A stretch of 64,000 bases of DNA from Xiphophorus maculatus (taxonomy: Eukaryota; Chordata; Actinopteri; Cyprinodontiformes; Poeciliidae): the NCBI RefSeq assembly GCF_002775205.1, contig NC_036447.1:13064501-13128500 (forward strand), read 5' to 3'. Under the pieces are notes generated by a model. It worked only from the letters and a program-made list of their open reading frames with translations. It had not been told where the DNA came from and did no database searches. The position numbers were made by a program, and so were the translations under genes. Below are positions 39,201 to 48,773 of the stretch, piece after piece. Every line of letters starts with the position of its first letter. Within the stretch, counting starts at the first letter, position 1.

Positions 39201-42200
39201 GAGGGAAGACTCCACTTGTTGCTAATTTCCTCTCTGGTGAGTTTCTGGAGTTAGCAGAAGCAGATCTGCTCCTATAATAGCGCTGCTGTAGAAACAGCAA
39301 CTCCGTGAGCTCATGCAGTTTCCCTTCATTTAAATGAGATATTGTGAATACATTTAGGGAAGAAGGTCCTTCTTTTTGTTTTTGTAAAATACAACCAGAG
39401 CTAACAACTTAATTTTCTCTTAAGACTAGAGCTGTTTGTGTAACAGATTGCGAGGAAAAATGACCGTTTACTGAAAGCAGACGGTCATTTTGTACAGCAG
39501 ACGAAAAGAAGGGAGGAAAGTAACCTGCTGCAGGGCTTTTACAATAAACAAGTTACAAAAAACTAATTCTCACCTGAAACTGAAACCTGAAACTAATATT
39601 TTTGCAGATATTAGTCTAAAATAAGTTTTTAAACTTCTGGAATGATCAGGAGATTGTGTAATAAATGTGCATAGACAAGCTATAATAATTTTAGAACCTG
39701 AAACATCCTTTATATCTCTGAACGAATCAGATATTGTGATTGATTTAGAAACTCTATTATGTGAGGCAGATTTTGATCCTCGTCAGAATAGAACTTGGAG
39801 TTATCTTTAATTAAGATCATAAAAATGTAAAAGTTTATTTTGCATTTGATCATTTCTCTTTATCTCATGTGTTTCTAAAAAAATGCAGCATTGATTTTGC
39901 TTAGAGGTCAGATTCACTAGTGTGTGAATCTGTTTCCTCTGATTATCATTTCAGCACCTTAGTCATTAAATGTCATTTGGAAATATCAGCAGAGATGTCT
40001 TTTTGTCTGAACTTAATTGAACTTTTAATGTTTTTGATGTCTTGATTTCTGTCATCTTTGCTTTTCTTTCTCATTACAGCAATTCTCTGAAGCTGCTCAG
40101 CTGTATGAAAAGGGGTTATATTACGATAAAGCTGCGTTGGTTTACATTCGCTGCAAGAACTGGTGAGTTACACCTTCAGCACTCGGTATTGATTTGTGTT
40201 TTCACTTCCTCCAACTCTTCCCTTCTGTTTCTTCAGGGCGAAGGTGGGAGAGCTGCTCCCAAATGTTTCCTCTCTAAAGATTCATCTCCAGTACGCAAAG
40301 GCCAAGGAGGCGGACGGCAAGTGGGTTCTCAGCTTCTCTATCTTATTCCTTTGATAAAGCTGTAAAGGTTCAAACAAGTCTGATGCAAAACATTTTGTGT
40401 ACATCAGATATAAAGAGGCAGCTCAGGCCTATGAGAGCGCAAAAGACTGGGATAACATGATCCGTGTGCTGCTGGACCACCTGAACAATCCGGAGGCTGC
40501 AGTTCGGGTTGTCAGGGAGACTCAGAGCATCGATGGAGCAAAAATGGTTGCCAGGTGGGATAAACAAGCCTAAAGATGGACGCACAACCAAAAGCTGCTG
40601 CGTTTTTTTCATTTAATGATTCTACACTTCATTTGCATCAACAAATTTATCCAGAGTTTCAACATCCGTCAGTTTAGTCCCTTAAGGCACAGTTCTTCCA
40701 AACAACCGTTCATAATAGCAGCATTAACTCTCTCTGACAAACTACACTGGAACATTGATACCTTTGATATTAGCGGTTGTTTTTTTTATTTGGTGGACTC
40801 CAAAAGTAATTTGTGATATTCAAAATCACAATTGATCATTTCAGCTCACAGTCATTTTGTGTCCTTGTTGCCTGTGTTCCCGTCGTTTGTTTGTGCCCCA
40901 GGTTCTTCCTGCGGCTGAATGACTACGGCTCAGCCATCCACTTCCTGGTTCTGTCTCAGTGTAACGACGAAGCTTTCCAGCTGGCTCAGCAGCACGGACA
41001 GATGGAGGTCTACGCAGACATCATTGGTCAGTTACGCCGTAAACTTGTGTCCAGATCTCATAGCTTAACTGTTGAGGGGTTTTTAATGCTGTTTGCAGTC
41101 GTTCTTCTAACTTGGGCCTCTGTCGGTTTGGACTTGCTGAATTGTATTTGTGATGGGCAGCCGCTGCAGCGACGCAGGAGGACTATCAGAGCGTCGCTCT
41201 GTACTTTGAGGGAGAGAAGAAACACCTTCTGGCTGGCAAGTTTTTCCACAAGTGCGGGCAGTACAACAAAGTAAGAGGCCGTGACTTATTTGTTCACTCA
41301 TTATTACTTTCATAAAGGTAATGTTTATGTTCTCATTTTAGGCTCTAAATCATTTCCTTAAGTGTCCAAAAACCGAAGACAACCAGGCGATTGAGCTGGC
41401 CATTGAGACGGTGAGAGCTGCTTGTCTTTAACTACGTTTTTAAGTTAAAAAAAACAATTATCCGTTCAGCTAACTGGATGCTTCTGGGTGTTTGTTTCCA
41501 AATCAGGTGGGACAAGCCAAAGACAACTTTTTGACCAATCAGCTGATTGAATATCTACTGGGAGAAAGTGACGGGATGCCCATGGTAATAAAGCATTTGC
41601 ATGTAAAAGATGCATTGTATAATGGTATGTCTTTTGTTCATGTCGATCTGCAGTATTGTACCACCTTGTTTTCATAAACTCTCAAGCGATCGTTCTTTCT
41701 CATATTTAGTTTAAATGAAATCTGTGTTTTCATTGTAGATGTCCCTGAATTAATCACACAGACGGCGTAGTTTTAGTGACTGCTTGTTTTCTGACCGTTT
41801 AGTGTCACCACTGCCTCCTTCCTTTGAAGTGGAAAATCTTTCTTTAAAATCGCAAAGTGATATCGGCTCCAGTGTGTTTTGGTTCCGCAGAGAGATGTGC
41901 TTTTATCTTCCTTATGCTGGAAAGGCTTGTGCTCTTTGGCAAATTGTATTACAAAACTGGAGTTGAGATTCATTAAATGTGCTAAATGAAATGTTAAGTT
42001 TTTCTTCTTCTTTTTTTAATAAAAGATTGTTCCAGGAGCAAATTTACAGTTGGCACTTAATATTTACATACTCTGTATAAAAAGAGGTATAGCAACAGTT
42101 TCCTAACTTCCTGACTAAACGTTCCCTATTTTTGGTCAGATTTCCATTCTGTTTCTCTTTGCTAAATCCCAGAATGATAGGTGAAACTAATTCTTGACTC

Positions 42201-44236
42201 ATTACTAAAATTCAGAAATGTACATACATTTTCTTAGTATTTGGTAGAGTTGTTTGTTAAATGTCAAACATTCTTGGTTTTTAACAAGCTTGACTTGTTG
42301 TGGTCTATCATTATCTTTTGAATATTACGCGGTTATGACATCATCAGTTGGTCTCTCCCCAAACTGTTTAAATGCGTAGGGATCTTGGTGTGTGTAAACC
42401 GTTCTCCCTTTTTGTTATTTTCGGCTTTTAGCAAATAATAATTTTGGTAATCCTACTTTAATGTCAAGACTATCATGTTGGGGGTTCGTCTGAAATGTCT
42501 GAGACGCCTCTTTCCCAGGAGGCAAAGTACCTGTTTCGTCTCTACATGGCCCTGCAGCGATACGGCGAGGCCGCTCATACCGCCACCATCATCGCCAGAG
42601 AGGAGCAGTCGGCGGGTACACGCCTCACTAATGCTGACCTTTCAGTAGCAGCAGAGCGTTGGTTTTTTGTGTGTGTGATTGCTTTTTGTGTGTTAAAACC
42701 ACAGGCAACTACAGAAATGCCCATGATGTTCTGTTCAGCATGTACACAGAGCTGCAGGCTCAGAAGATCAAGATCCCGGCAGAGATGGCGACAAACCTGA
42801 TGATCCTCCACTCGTATCTACTGGTCAAGGTGACGATCATCGTCCTCCAGCTGCTGGTCGTAGAAGAGCAGCTCAAATACCTTTTGCTGTAGCTTCGTTC
42901 AGTCAGCATCTGTTTTTCTGCAGACCCACGTAAAGAAAGGAGATCATCTCAAAGGGGCGCGGATGCTGATTCGCGTCAGCAACAACATCAGCAAGTTTCC
43001 TGCTCGTGAGTTCATGTTCTCACCTGAACATCTTCATTAGGCCTACTTTAGCCAGGATATTTTGTTTTGAAGTCTTTCCATTTTCATATTCTGATTACAG
43101 GTTTAGCACTGATTATTTTTATTATGATGGCTTCATCTACTACATAAAATCCGGACAAATATTCCAAAAATGCGGTTTTAGATGAAATAATAAAAAGAGA
43201 AAGCTTAGTGTTTGTCATTATAATTAACATACAAGAATAATGATGCAGCTTTATACTTAATAATAATCAAACCTCTATCTTTGTCTTTGAAATTTGAAAA
43301 AGTGCCTTGAATTTTGTTTCTCCATCCATTGTTTTTTCACTCTGGATTTTAAAACATTGGTCTTTGTGTGTGTGTGTGTGCGTGCGTGTGTGTGTGTAGA
43401 CGTCGTCCCCATTCTGACGTCAGCAGTTATTGAATGCCAGCGTGCCGGACTGAAGAACTCGGCCTTCGGCTTCGCAGCCATGCTGATGAGACCGGAGTAC
43501 CGAAACCAGATCGACCTCAAGTACAGGAAGAAGATTGAGGCTTTGGTTCGGTGAGTCATCATTTAATGCTAAAAATGTGTTTTCCTGTGATAGATTTTTT
43601 TTGTCTTTTACTCGTGGTGTTTAACTCCTGCACTATTTGGCTCTAGTTTTTAAATGTTTTATCCTTGTTTTTTTATGCCGTCAGTCATCCTGACACTTCA
43701 GAGTTAGAGGAGGAAACGACTCCCTGTCCTTTCTGTGGCTTCCAGCTGCCGCAGAACGACCTGATGTGCATCTCCTGCAAGAACAACATCCCCTACTGCA
43801 TCGCCACGGTAACGGAAACCTGACCGCTCATCTGCATTTCTTTAAAGTTAGACAAATCCATCTATTTACTCCAAATTATCTCTTCATCAGGGCCGTCACA
43901 TGCTGAAAGAAGACTGGTCCATCTGTCCACAATGCGAGTTCCCTGCACTCTACTCTCAGTTCATTCTGTAAGTCACAGATCCTTAACAGCACAAAGATAA
44001 ATCTGAAGTTTATATAAATTAAGTACATTTCTTACCCTCACTGTGGATCAGATAAAGTATTTTGTTCCACTTTTCTGTCTCTAAGGCAGCTCTGATCATA
44101 ATGAATGTGCATCTATTACAGGCTGCTGGAGACAGAGTCTGTTTGTCCCATGTGCTCTGGGAATCTGAGCGCCAAACAGGTGAAGAAGATCTCAGATTGC
44201 TCCAAATATCTGCACGACGACGACCTGGACCAATGA
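30170..44236 (+). CDS. wdr19: WD repeat-containing protein 19 (IFT144), complete
   Basis: WDR19/IFT144 is a core subunit of the IFT-A complex, which drives retrograde intraflagellar transport and import of membrane receptors into cilia (established). Thirty-six coding exons join in phase to 1343 aa, against 1342 aa for human WDR19 as I recall it. The first coding exon is only ATG AAG (30170-30175), the same short MK exon as in human, which fixes the start. Residues then follow the human protein throughout, including [56 protein letters not shown] and [19 protein letters not shown]. The stop is TGA at 44234-44236. All 35 introns have GT donors and AG acceptors. Several introns carry transposable elements, and one acceptor lies directly beside a hAT-type insertion (34236). 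Confidence 0.96.
33927..34228. mobile_element. hAT-type palindromic MITE abutting a wdr19 splice acceptor
   Basis: The left end CAGAAGTGGGTAGAGTACCC and right end GTAACTAGTTACTACCCAAC then TCTG are inverted repeats of a common fish hAT-like family (TTTACTCAAATAAGAGTAGC, CAAGTAACAGTAAAAAGTAG inside). Flanking 8-mers are GTTACAAG (33919-33926) and GTTGCAGG (34229-34236), matching at 6 of 8 positions. The right copy contains the acceptor TTGCAG|G of wdr19 exon 12. Confidence 0.75.
35440..35625 (+). mobile_element. wdr19: Unidentified repeat-like block in wdr19 intron 15
   Basis: Contains the palindrome CGCCCTTTTTAGGGCG and, near its end, GGCTTTAATAAAGGGGTTTG then CACTGTGACTCTTCTTGAAC, which is reminiscent of an LTR poly(A) region. 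No partner LTR or coding part is seen; the call is weak. Confidence 0.25.
36583..36964 (+). mobile_element. V-SINE-type tRNA-derived SINE with perfect 12-bp target duplication
   Basis: The tRNA-like head has A box GTGGCGCAGTTGGTAGCA and B box GGGTTCGATTCCC. A conserved central domain follows (GGAGTTTGCATGTTCTCCC, GGGTACTCCGGCTTCCTCCC), then GGCGACCTGTCCAGGGTGTA and a (GGAT)n tail shared with L2-type LINEs. TGATTCAGGAAT is repeated at 36571-36582 and 36965-36976. It lies in wdr19 intron 17. Confidence 0.85.
37566..43550 (+). CDS. wdr19: wdr19 exons 18-33: TPR-like helical solenoid
   Basis: Coding exons: 37566-37725, 37805-37915, 38037-38146, 38237-38294, 39023-39169, 40080-40162, 40237-40320, 40408-40554, 40902-41026, 41161-41270, 41342-41410, 41507-41584, 42519-42615, 42705-42829, 42924-43005 and 43400-43550. 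They form the helix-turn-helix repeats used for contacts between IFT-A subunits (family knowledge). Recognisable helical repeats include [53 protein letters not shown] and [20 protein letters not shown]. The exon at 41161 has two in-frame acceptors: CAG at 41158-41160, or CAG at 41167-41169, which would drop three residues (the first reads [10 protein letters not shown]). Confidence 0.93.
38498..38735. mobile_element. Non-autonomous DNA transposon fragment
   Basis: ACACTGCAAAAACACGCAAT, ACCAAGTACTTTTAGTCTAG, ACTTACAAGTAACTTTTCAG and GAGAAATAATCTGC form one arm of a long palindromic repeat common in fish genomes. Only one half is present, in wdr19 intron 21. Confidence 0.5.
42035..42330 (-). 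mobile_element. Tc1-like fragment (second family)
   Basis: CACTTAATATTTACATACTC, AGAATGATAGGTGAAACTAA, GTACATACATTTTCTTAGTA and TTTGGTAGAGTTGTTTGTT resemble the terminal half of the fish Tc1 family with GTTTACATACAC ends; in wdr19 intron 29. Confidence 0.5.
43362..43398 (+). repeat. wdr19: (TG)n microsatellite ending at a wdr19 splice acceptor
   Basis: The stretch TTTGTGTGTG through TGTGTGTAG runs straight into the acceptor of exon 33 (43400). The pyrimidine tract of this intron is therefore a GT repeat rather than a normal C/T tract. Confidence 0.85.
43685..44236 (+). CDS. wdr19: wdr19 exons 34-36: C-terminal cysteine-rich (zinc-binding) region
   Basis: Coding exons 43685-43808, 43891-43967 and 44122-44236. 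Paired cysteines occur as [24 protein letters not shown] and SVCPMCSG, four CxxC knuckles matching the human C-terminus (TPCPFCKF through TCPMCSER). This is a treble-clef-type metal-binding tail. The protein ends in DDDLDQ, so the acidic tail differs from human. Confidence 0.93.
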
Positions 44237-44595
44237 CCGCGCATGTAGCTGACCTCCAAACCAGAAAAGCAATTTAAATATATATATCTAGGTGACTGTT
44301 TTAGCTGAAATGACATGAATTAATGTTACCTCCAAAGGGTCACGGTGAGAATTTATTTTAAAGAAATTTATCCTGTTGCTTTTGAGACATTTTTGTTTTA
44401 TTGTTTTCTTTTTGTAGTTTTGCAGCAGGTGTGTAAAACATGTTTCTGAGCGGAAATATGGATGTTACTGAAAAGACCGAAAGGTTAATCTAAAAAAAAA
44501 AAATAATAATAATAATAATAATAGTACCTCAGTGTGACCCAATGGTACATATTTGTAAAAAAAACAAAAAACTATTTGCTTATAATTTAAATATG

Positions 44596-44601
44596 AATAA
44601 A
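44596..44601 (+). promoter_or_regulatory. wdr19: wdr19 polyadenylation signal
   Basis: AATAAA 360 nt after the wdr19 stop, followed by a GT/T-rich stretch (AGTTGTTTCT, then GAGTAGTTGACTG). A second AATAAA at 44792-44797 is an alternative. Confidence 0.6.
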
Positions 44602-45203
44602 GTTGTTTCTAATTATTGAGTAGTTGACTGTTAATGTTCAGATTTAAAGCGGTAAGGCTCATTTCCCTGTAAGCTGTAGATGTGACAGTTTGAGTGTAAA
44701 AGTCTCATCTTTGCATTTGATTTTAAAGCTATAAAATGTTTCTGCAGGTCCAGCATTTCACCTGGACATCAGCTGCCTTCTTTGTATCTAGAAATAAAAC
44801 TCCCAGCATGTCTTAGCAACATATTCCTCTATTAGAAAATAGGAATTTACAAATTAATATCCAGGTGTAACAAAAACATTTCTGCGTTGCAGTCGTAGCA
44901 AACAATAACAGTCTTCCTCGTCATGGTCACATTATTTGCATCTGCAGCAGCTGAAGCGGAGCCTGAAGGCAGAGGGAATGCACACTGATGAGACACACCT
45001 GCAGATGTGGACAGACAGGCTCATTACGTGCAACATCTGTTCAATATGGAGACACTGGAAGTTAAAAAAGCAGCAGTCACTCTGTTGGAGCAAAACGATA
45101 GAATCCCAGCCAAGTTCCTCCTCGTCCTGATGCTTAACGTGTTGATTTAAGTGCAGAGTGGCGGTCAGTTAGCGGAGTCCAGCAAAGAAATTAAGTTCTT
45201 TCC

Positions 45204-48200
45204 TCATTTCTTTGCTTTGCCTTTCCCCTTGCCTTTGCCCTTCCCAGACTCTTGCTTCTTCTCCTTCGTCGACTCTTTAGTTGTTTTGGTCTTCTTCTGC
45301 TGCAGAGAGAAACTGAACAGGTGAATAACCAGAAAGCAGAACAGAAAATCTTCCTCAGGTCTGAACACACTTACTTTGATCATGGCGTCTGCTTTGAGGC
45401 CCTCGGCTTCGTCCCCAGACTCCTGGTCATCTGGACCTTCGTCTCCTCCGTCCAGATCCGCTCCTCCTCCTCCTCCTCCTCCTCCTCCTCCTCCTCCTCC
45501 TCCTCCTCCTCCTCCTCCTCCTCCTCCTCCTCGGCGGCCCTTCTTCACAGCTTGGAGGGAATACGGCGTCAGGTGGACCTCCTTGTTATACGCCCGCGTG
45601 AAAGCTGCCTTCACCTAGAAGTACAGATCCAAGTTATTAACTAATCAGCTAATCTGAAGTTAACCAATCTTATTGATCAACTAATGATTAGTTGACAATT
45701 GGCCATTTTCTTGAAAACTTGAATTTTCTCCAGTCAAGCGGGCCAACCGACTTTCTATAACATAAAGGTCTACATTTTCATAATATGCTGAATTAAAAGA
45801 AAAACATTAAATTTCAACATTATTTTGTATTAAATACTGATTGCATAAACAGATAATTGTGGTTTTCTCACATGATTAAATTTAGACATATTTATAAAAT
45901 ATAACAAAACATGAACCTCTTAGCCTGCTGAACAGAAAAATAAGAGCTGAAAAGAATAAAATCTGTTAAACACTTATTAATTCCCCATCAACAGAAAGAT
46001 ATTCATGCAGAATTACTGTCTGTGGTTGAACCTGAGCAAATTTTAAAACTTTACTCCAAAAAGACTCACGACTACAGCCCTCAAAAATCAACCCATTGGC
46101 ATCATATCTTTCCCACATTTTTTTCTGTTTCATCCTCTGATTTTCTCTCCTCACATCCTCGACTTTGCAGCAGCCATTTTGAATGAGAACCTGCTGCTGC
46201 TCCGTCATGCAGCTCGGCTGATTGAGCGCTATTAAGGTAGGGTGACCATATTTTACTTTGGGAAAACCCGGACAACCTGCAGCGGTGCAGGGATTACGTG
46301 ACACGCAGCGCCGTGCGCAGTGCCCTATAATGTAAGCTATGTAATGTGTTTTGAGGCAGTTGACCAAAATCCCGGACGATTTTTAAATTCCCCCCGGGCA
46401 TCTTTTTAGGTCTGAAAAGTAGGACATGTCCGGGAAAAAGAGGACGTCTGGTCACCCTAATTAAGGCGAAACATAAGGAGCTTATTGAGTGTTTATATTT
46501 CAAAACAGAACCGCGTAAAGAGCATTTTGTGTCCCACACTGGACTCTGTTTGGACAGTTTCTCTTTCCCGTTCTGGTATGGCTCCAAACTCTTTCGATCA
46601 AGTGGCTTCATTAAGAATGACCGGCGGCGCCCTCTGCTGGATGGCGGCCAAACTACAAGACTAAAAAAAAAAAGGTCTAAGCAGGTATTATTGGTGAACT
46701 AATAACAGAAGTAGATTAATTGTATCCCTACCTAGAAGCAGAAAAATAATGGTCAGGATGGAAAAGCATTCAGAAACTGTTTAAAAAAAATTAAGAGTGA
46801 GCCTCTTCCGTCGTCCTCAGCTCACCTTGGAGTCCAGTTTGGAGTAGGGGTCAGGCTGCCCGCCCCACACACTGATCTCCATGATGCTGTCTACGTCCTC
46901 CTTAAGGAGCTGGTAGTCGTCCAGCAGCTGCACGGCCTGCGCCGCTCCCTCCGCTCCGTGCCTCTGCAGCGGATGCAGCAGCGCCTGGCGCAGGTAATGC
47001 ATGTAGTCCAGGTTCACCGCCTGTCTGCTGCTCAGGGTCCTGCAGGAGCAGAGAGCATTACACACCCCGCCCAGGGAGCACGATGGACGAACAAATGGAG
47101 CTTACTTTAAGCTCATGTGTGCGGTCAGCTCCTGCACGATCCGGGAATGTTTGTTGGTAGAGGAGTGCTTGCCCAGCCAGCTGGGGAAGACGGGGAACTG
47201 AGACATGTAGCCTCTCATGAGCTCCCCCGGCAACACGCTGGCAAAGATGGCCTGAAAACACAACCAGGCTCAGAGGCATTCACATTCACAGTGCACTAAA
47301 TTGATGGAAGTAGCTCAAGCTAGGGCTGGACAACATGGCTGAAAAATGTATCACGATTCAAGCGTTTCATATCAGTCGATATAATTGATTAGTTTTTAGT
47401 TTTAAATATCTGAAATACTGAAACTGGTGGCGTGATTTCTCAGGTTTTATCCACAGTTTCCTCTCCAGAGAATATTTTTTCTTTTCATGCCATGCTTTTT
47501 TTATTTTTCAGCAGTTCTGAGGTACAGTGGCGAAACCTGAAACTGCGGCTGCACAAGTTACTCAGCAAGATGTTGCTAGGTAACCAAAGAGCGAGTCAGT
47601 TAGTCGATGCCATGCACCTAGCTATAGCCTTTCCTCTGCCTACAACCCCCAGAATGCTGTGCAGTTCTGGATCGGAGTTCAGTGAAATTACTAAATTATC
47701 TATCTATTGATATTGATCACATATTTATCAAAAATATGTGTTATTGATTTATTGTCCTACTCAAAATAGTGGAATTCTAGATAAATATGACTAAGACTTC
47801 TGCAACAGGCCTTCATCTTGGCTTTACACTGAGCTGAAATAATCTTTTATTTCACATCCTGTTTCTGGAAACGTAGTTATTATTTGATAATATTTAGATG
47901 GATGTCAAACAAGTTGCTACATTAAGTTTCTAAAGAACCTTTCAGCATCTGTCTCAGACTGACTCCTGCAGCTCCACCCAGAGATATTCAGTCGCAGTCT
48001 CTAAATAACAAACTCCTCACGAGATCAGACTAATAAGTTTGATACATAAATATCCAGGTGATTATCAGTTATTATCAGAATATTATTATTTAATAAGGCA
48101 GTCCCTATAGTTTACAACATAACACTTGAGACGATTCATAGACCATCGTTACCTGAGTGGGAAGCAGGGACCAGTTTTGACTCGATCGGATCCGTCTGTC

Positions 48201-48773
48201 CACCAGGTCGCCGTCGGCGATGGAGTCGGCAGTCTTACTGAGCAGCACCAGGTGGGACTTCATGTCTCCACTGTGAGGAAAGATGAAAGCAGGAACATCA
48301 GCTGGACGCGAGTCTCTGCAGACCTACGCAGTGTGGCGCGTCTCGCTCACCGAGCCGCAGCCGGACGGACGTGCAGGTAGTTCTCCTGGACGAAGAGCGG
48401 CGCCAGAGAGTAGTCGTGGAAGAAGAGGTCGGACTTGTCGATGAGGCTCATGTGGGCCGTCTCTTCGCCCGAGGCGAACACCTTCCTGCAGACGTCGAAC
48501 GGCCCCAGCTTCATGTCCTTGCGGGCCCTGGCCGCGTCGGACTTGCACCGGTCGTACGTCATCACCTTGTCTTTGGCCGACCACATGCTCAGGTTGTGAA
48601 TCACCTGGAGACACGGGCAAAGTGACGGGACGGAAACATCCCAGACCTCAAAGAGCGAGACGCTTTGAGCTCCTTACCTGTCGCACGTCCTGGTTGGAGG
48701 CCAAGATGATTTCATTGAGAGCCGGAGGAGGGATCTTGATACCCTCTTTATAAGCAAGAGACATCATGGCTCC
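45204..48773 (-). CDS. rfc1: rfc1 exons 17-23: C-terminal collar and basic tail
   Basis: Coding exons 48678-48773, 48351-48604, 48153-48270, 47106-47251, 46826-47039, 45375-45614 and 45204-45299. Landmarks are KIPPPALNEIILASNQDVRQ, FASGEETAHMSLIDKSDLFF, QNWSLLPTQ, VLPGELMRGYMSQFP and AAFTRAYNKEVHLTPYSLQA. After LQAVKKGRR the penultimate exon enters a poly-Gly run of 23 residues, then an acidic stretch and DAMIK. The final exon has tandem NAGNAG acceptors (CAG at 45302-45300 and at 45299-45297), so one Gln is optional. The tail is KGKGKGKGKAKK. Confidence 0.93.

Noticed and set aside
45252..45644. Plus-strand frames with poly-Ser or poly-Pro runs
   Set aside because: They are antisense to the rfc1 poly-Gly exon, whose frame is fixed by conserved residues on both sides.
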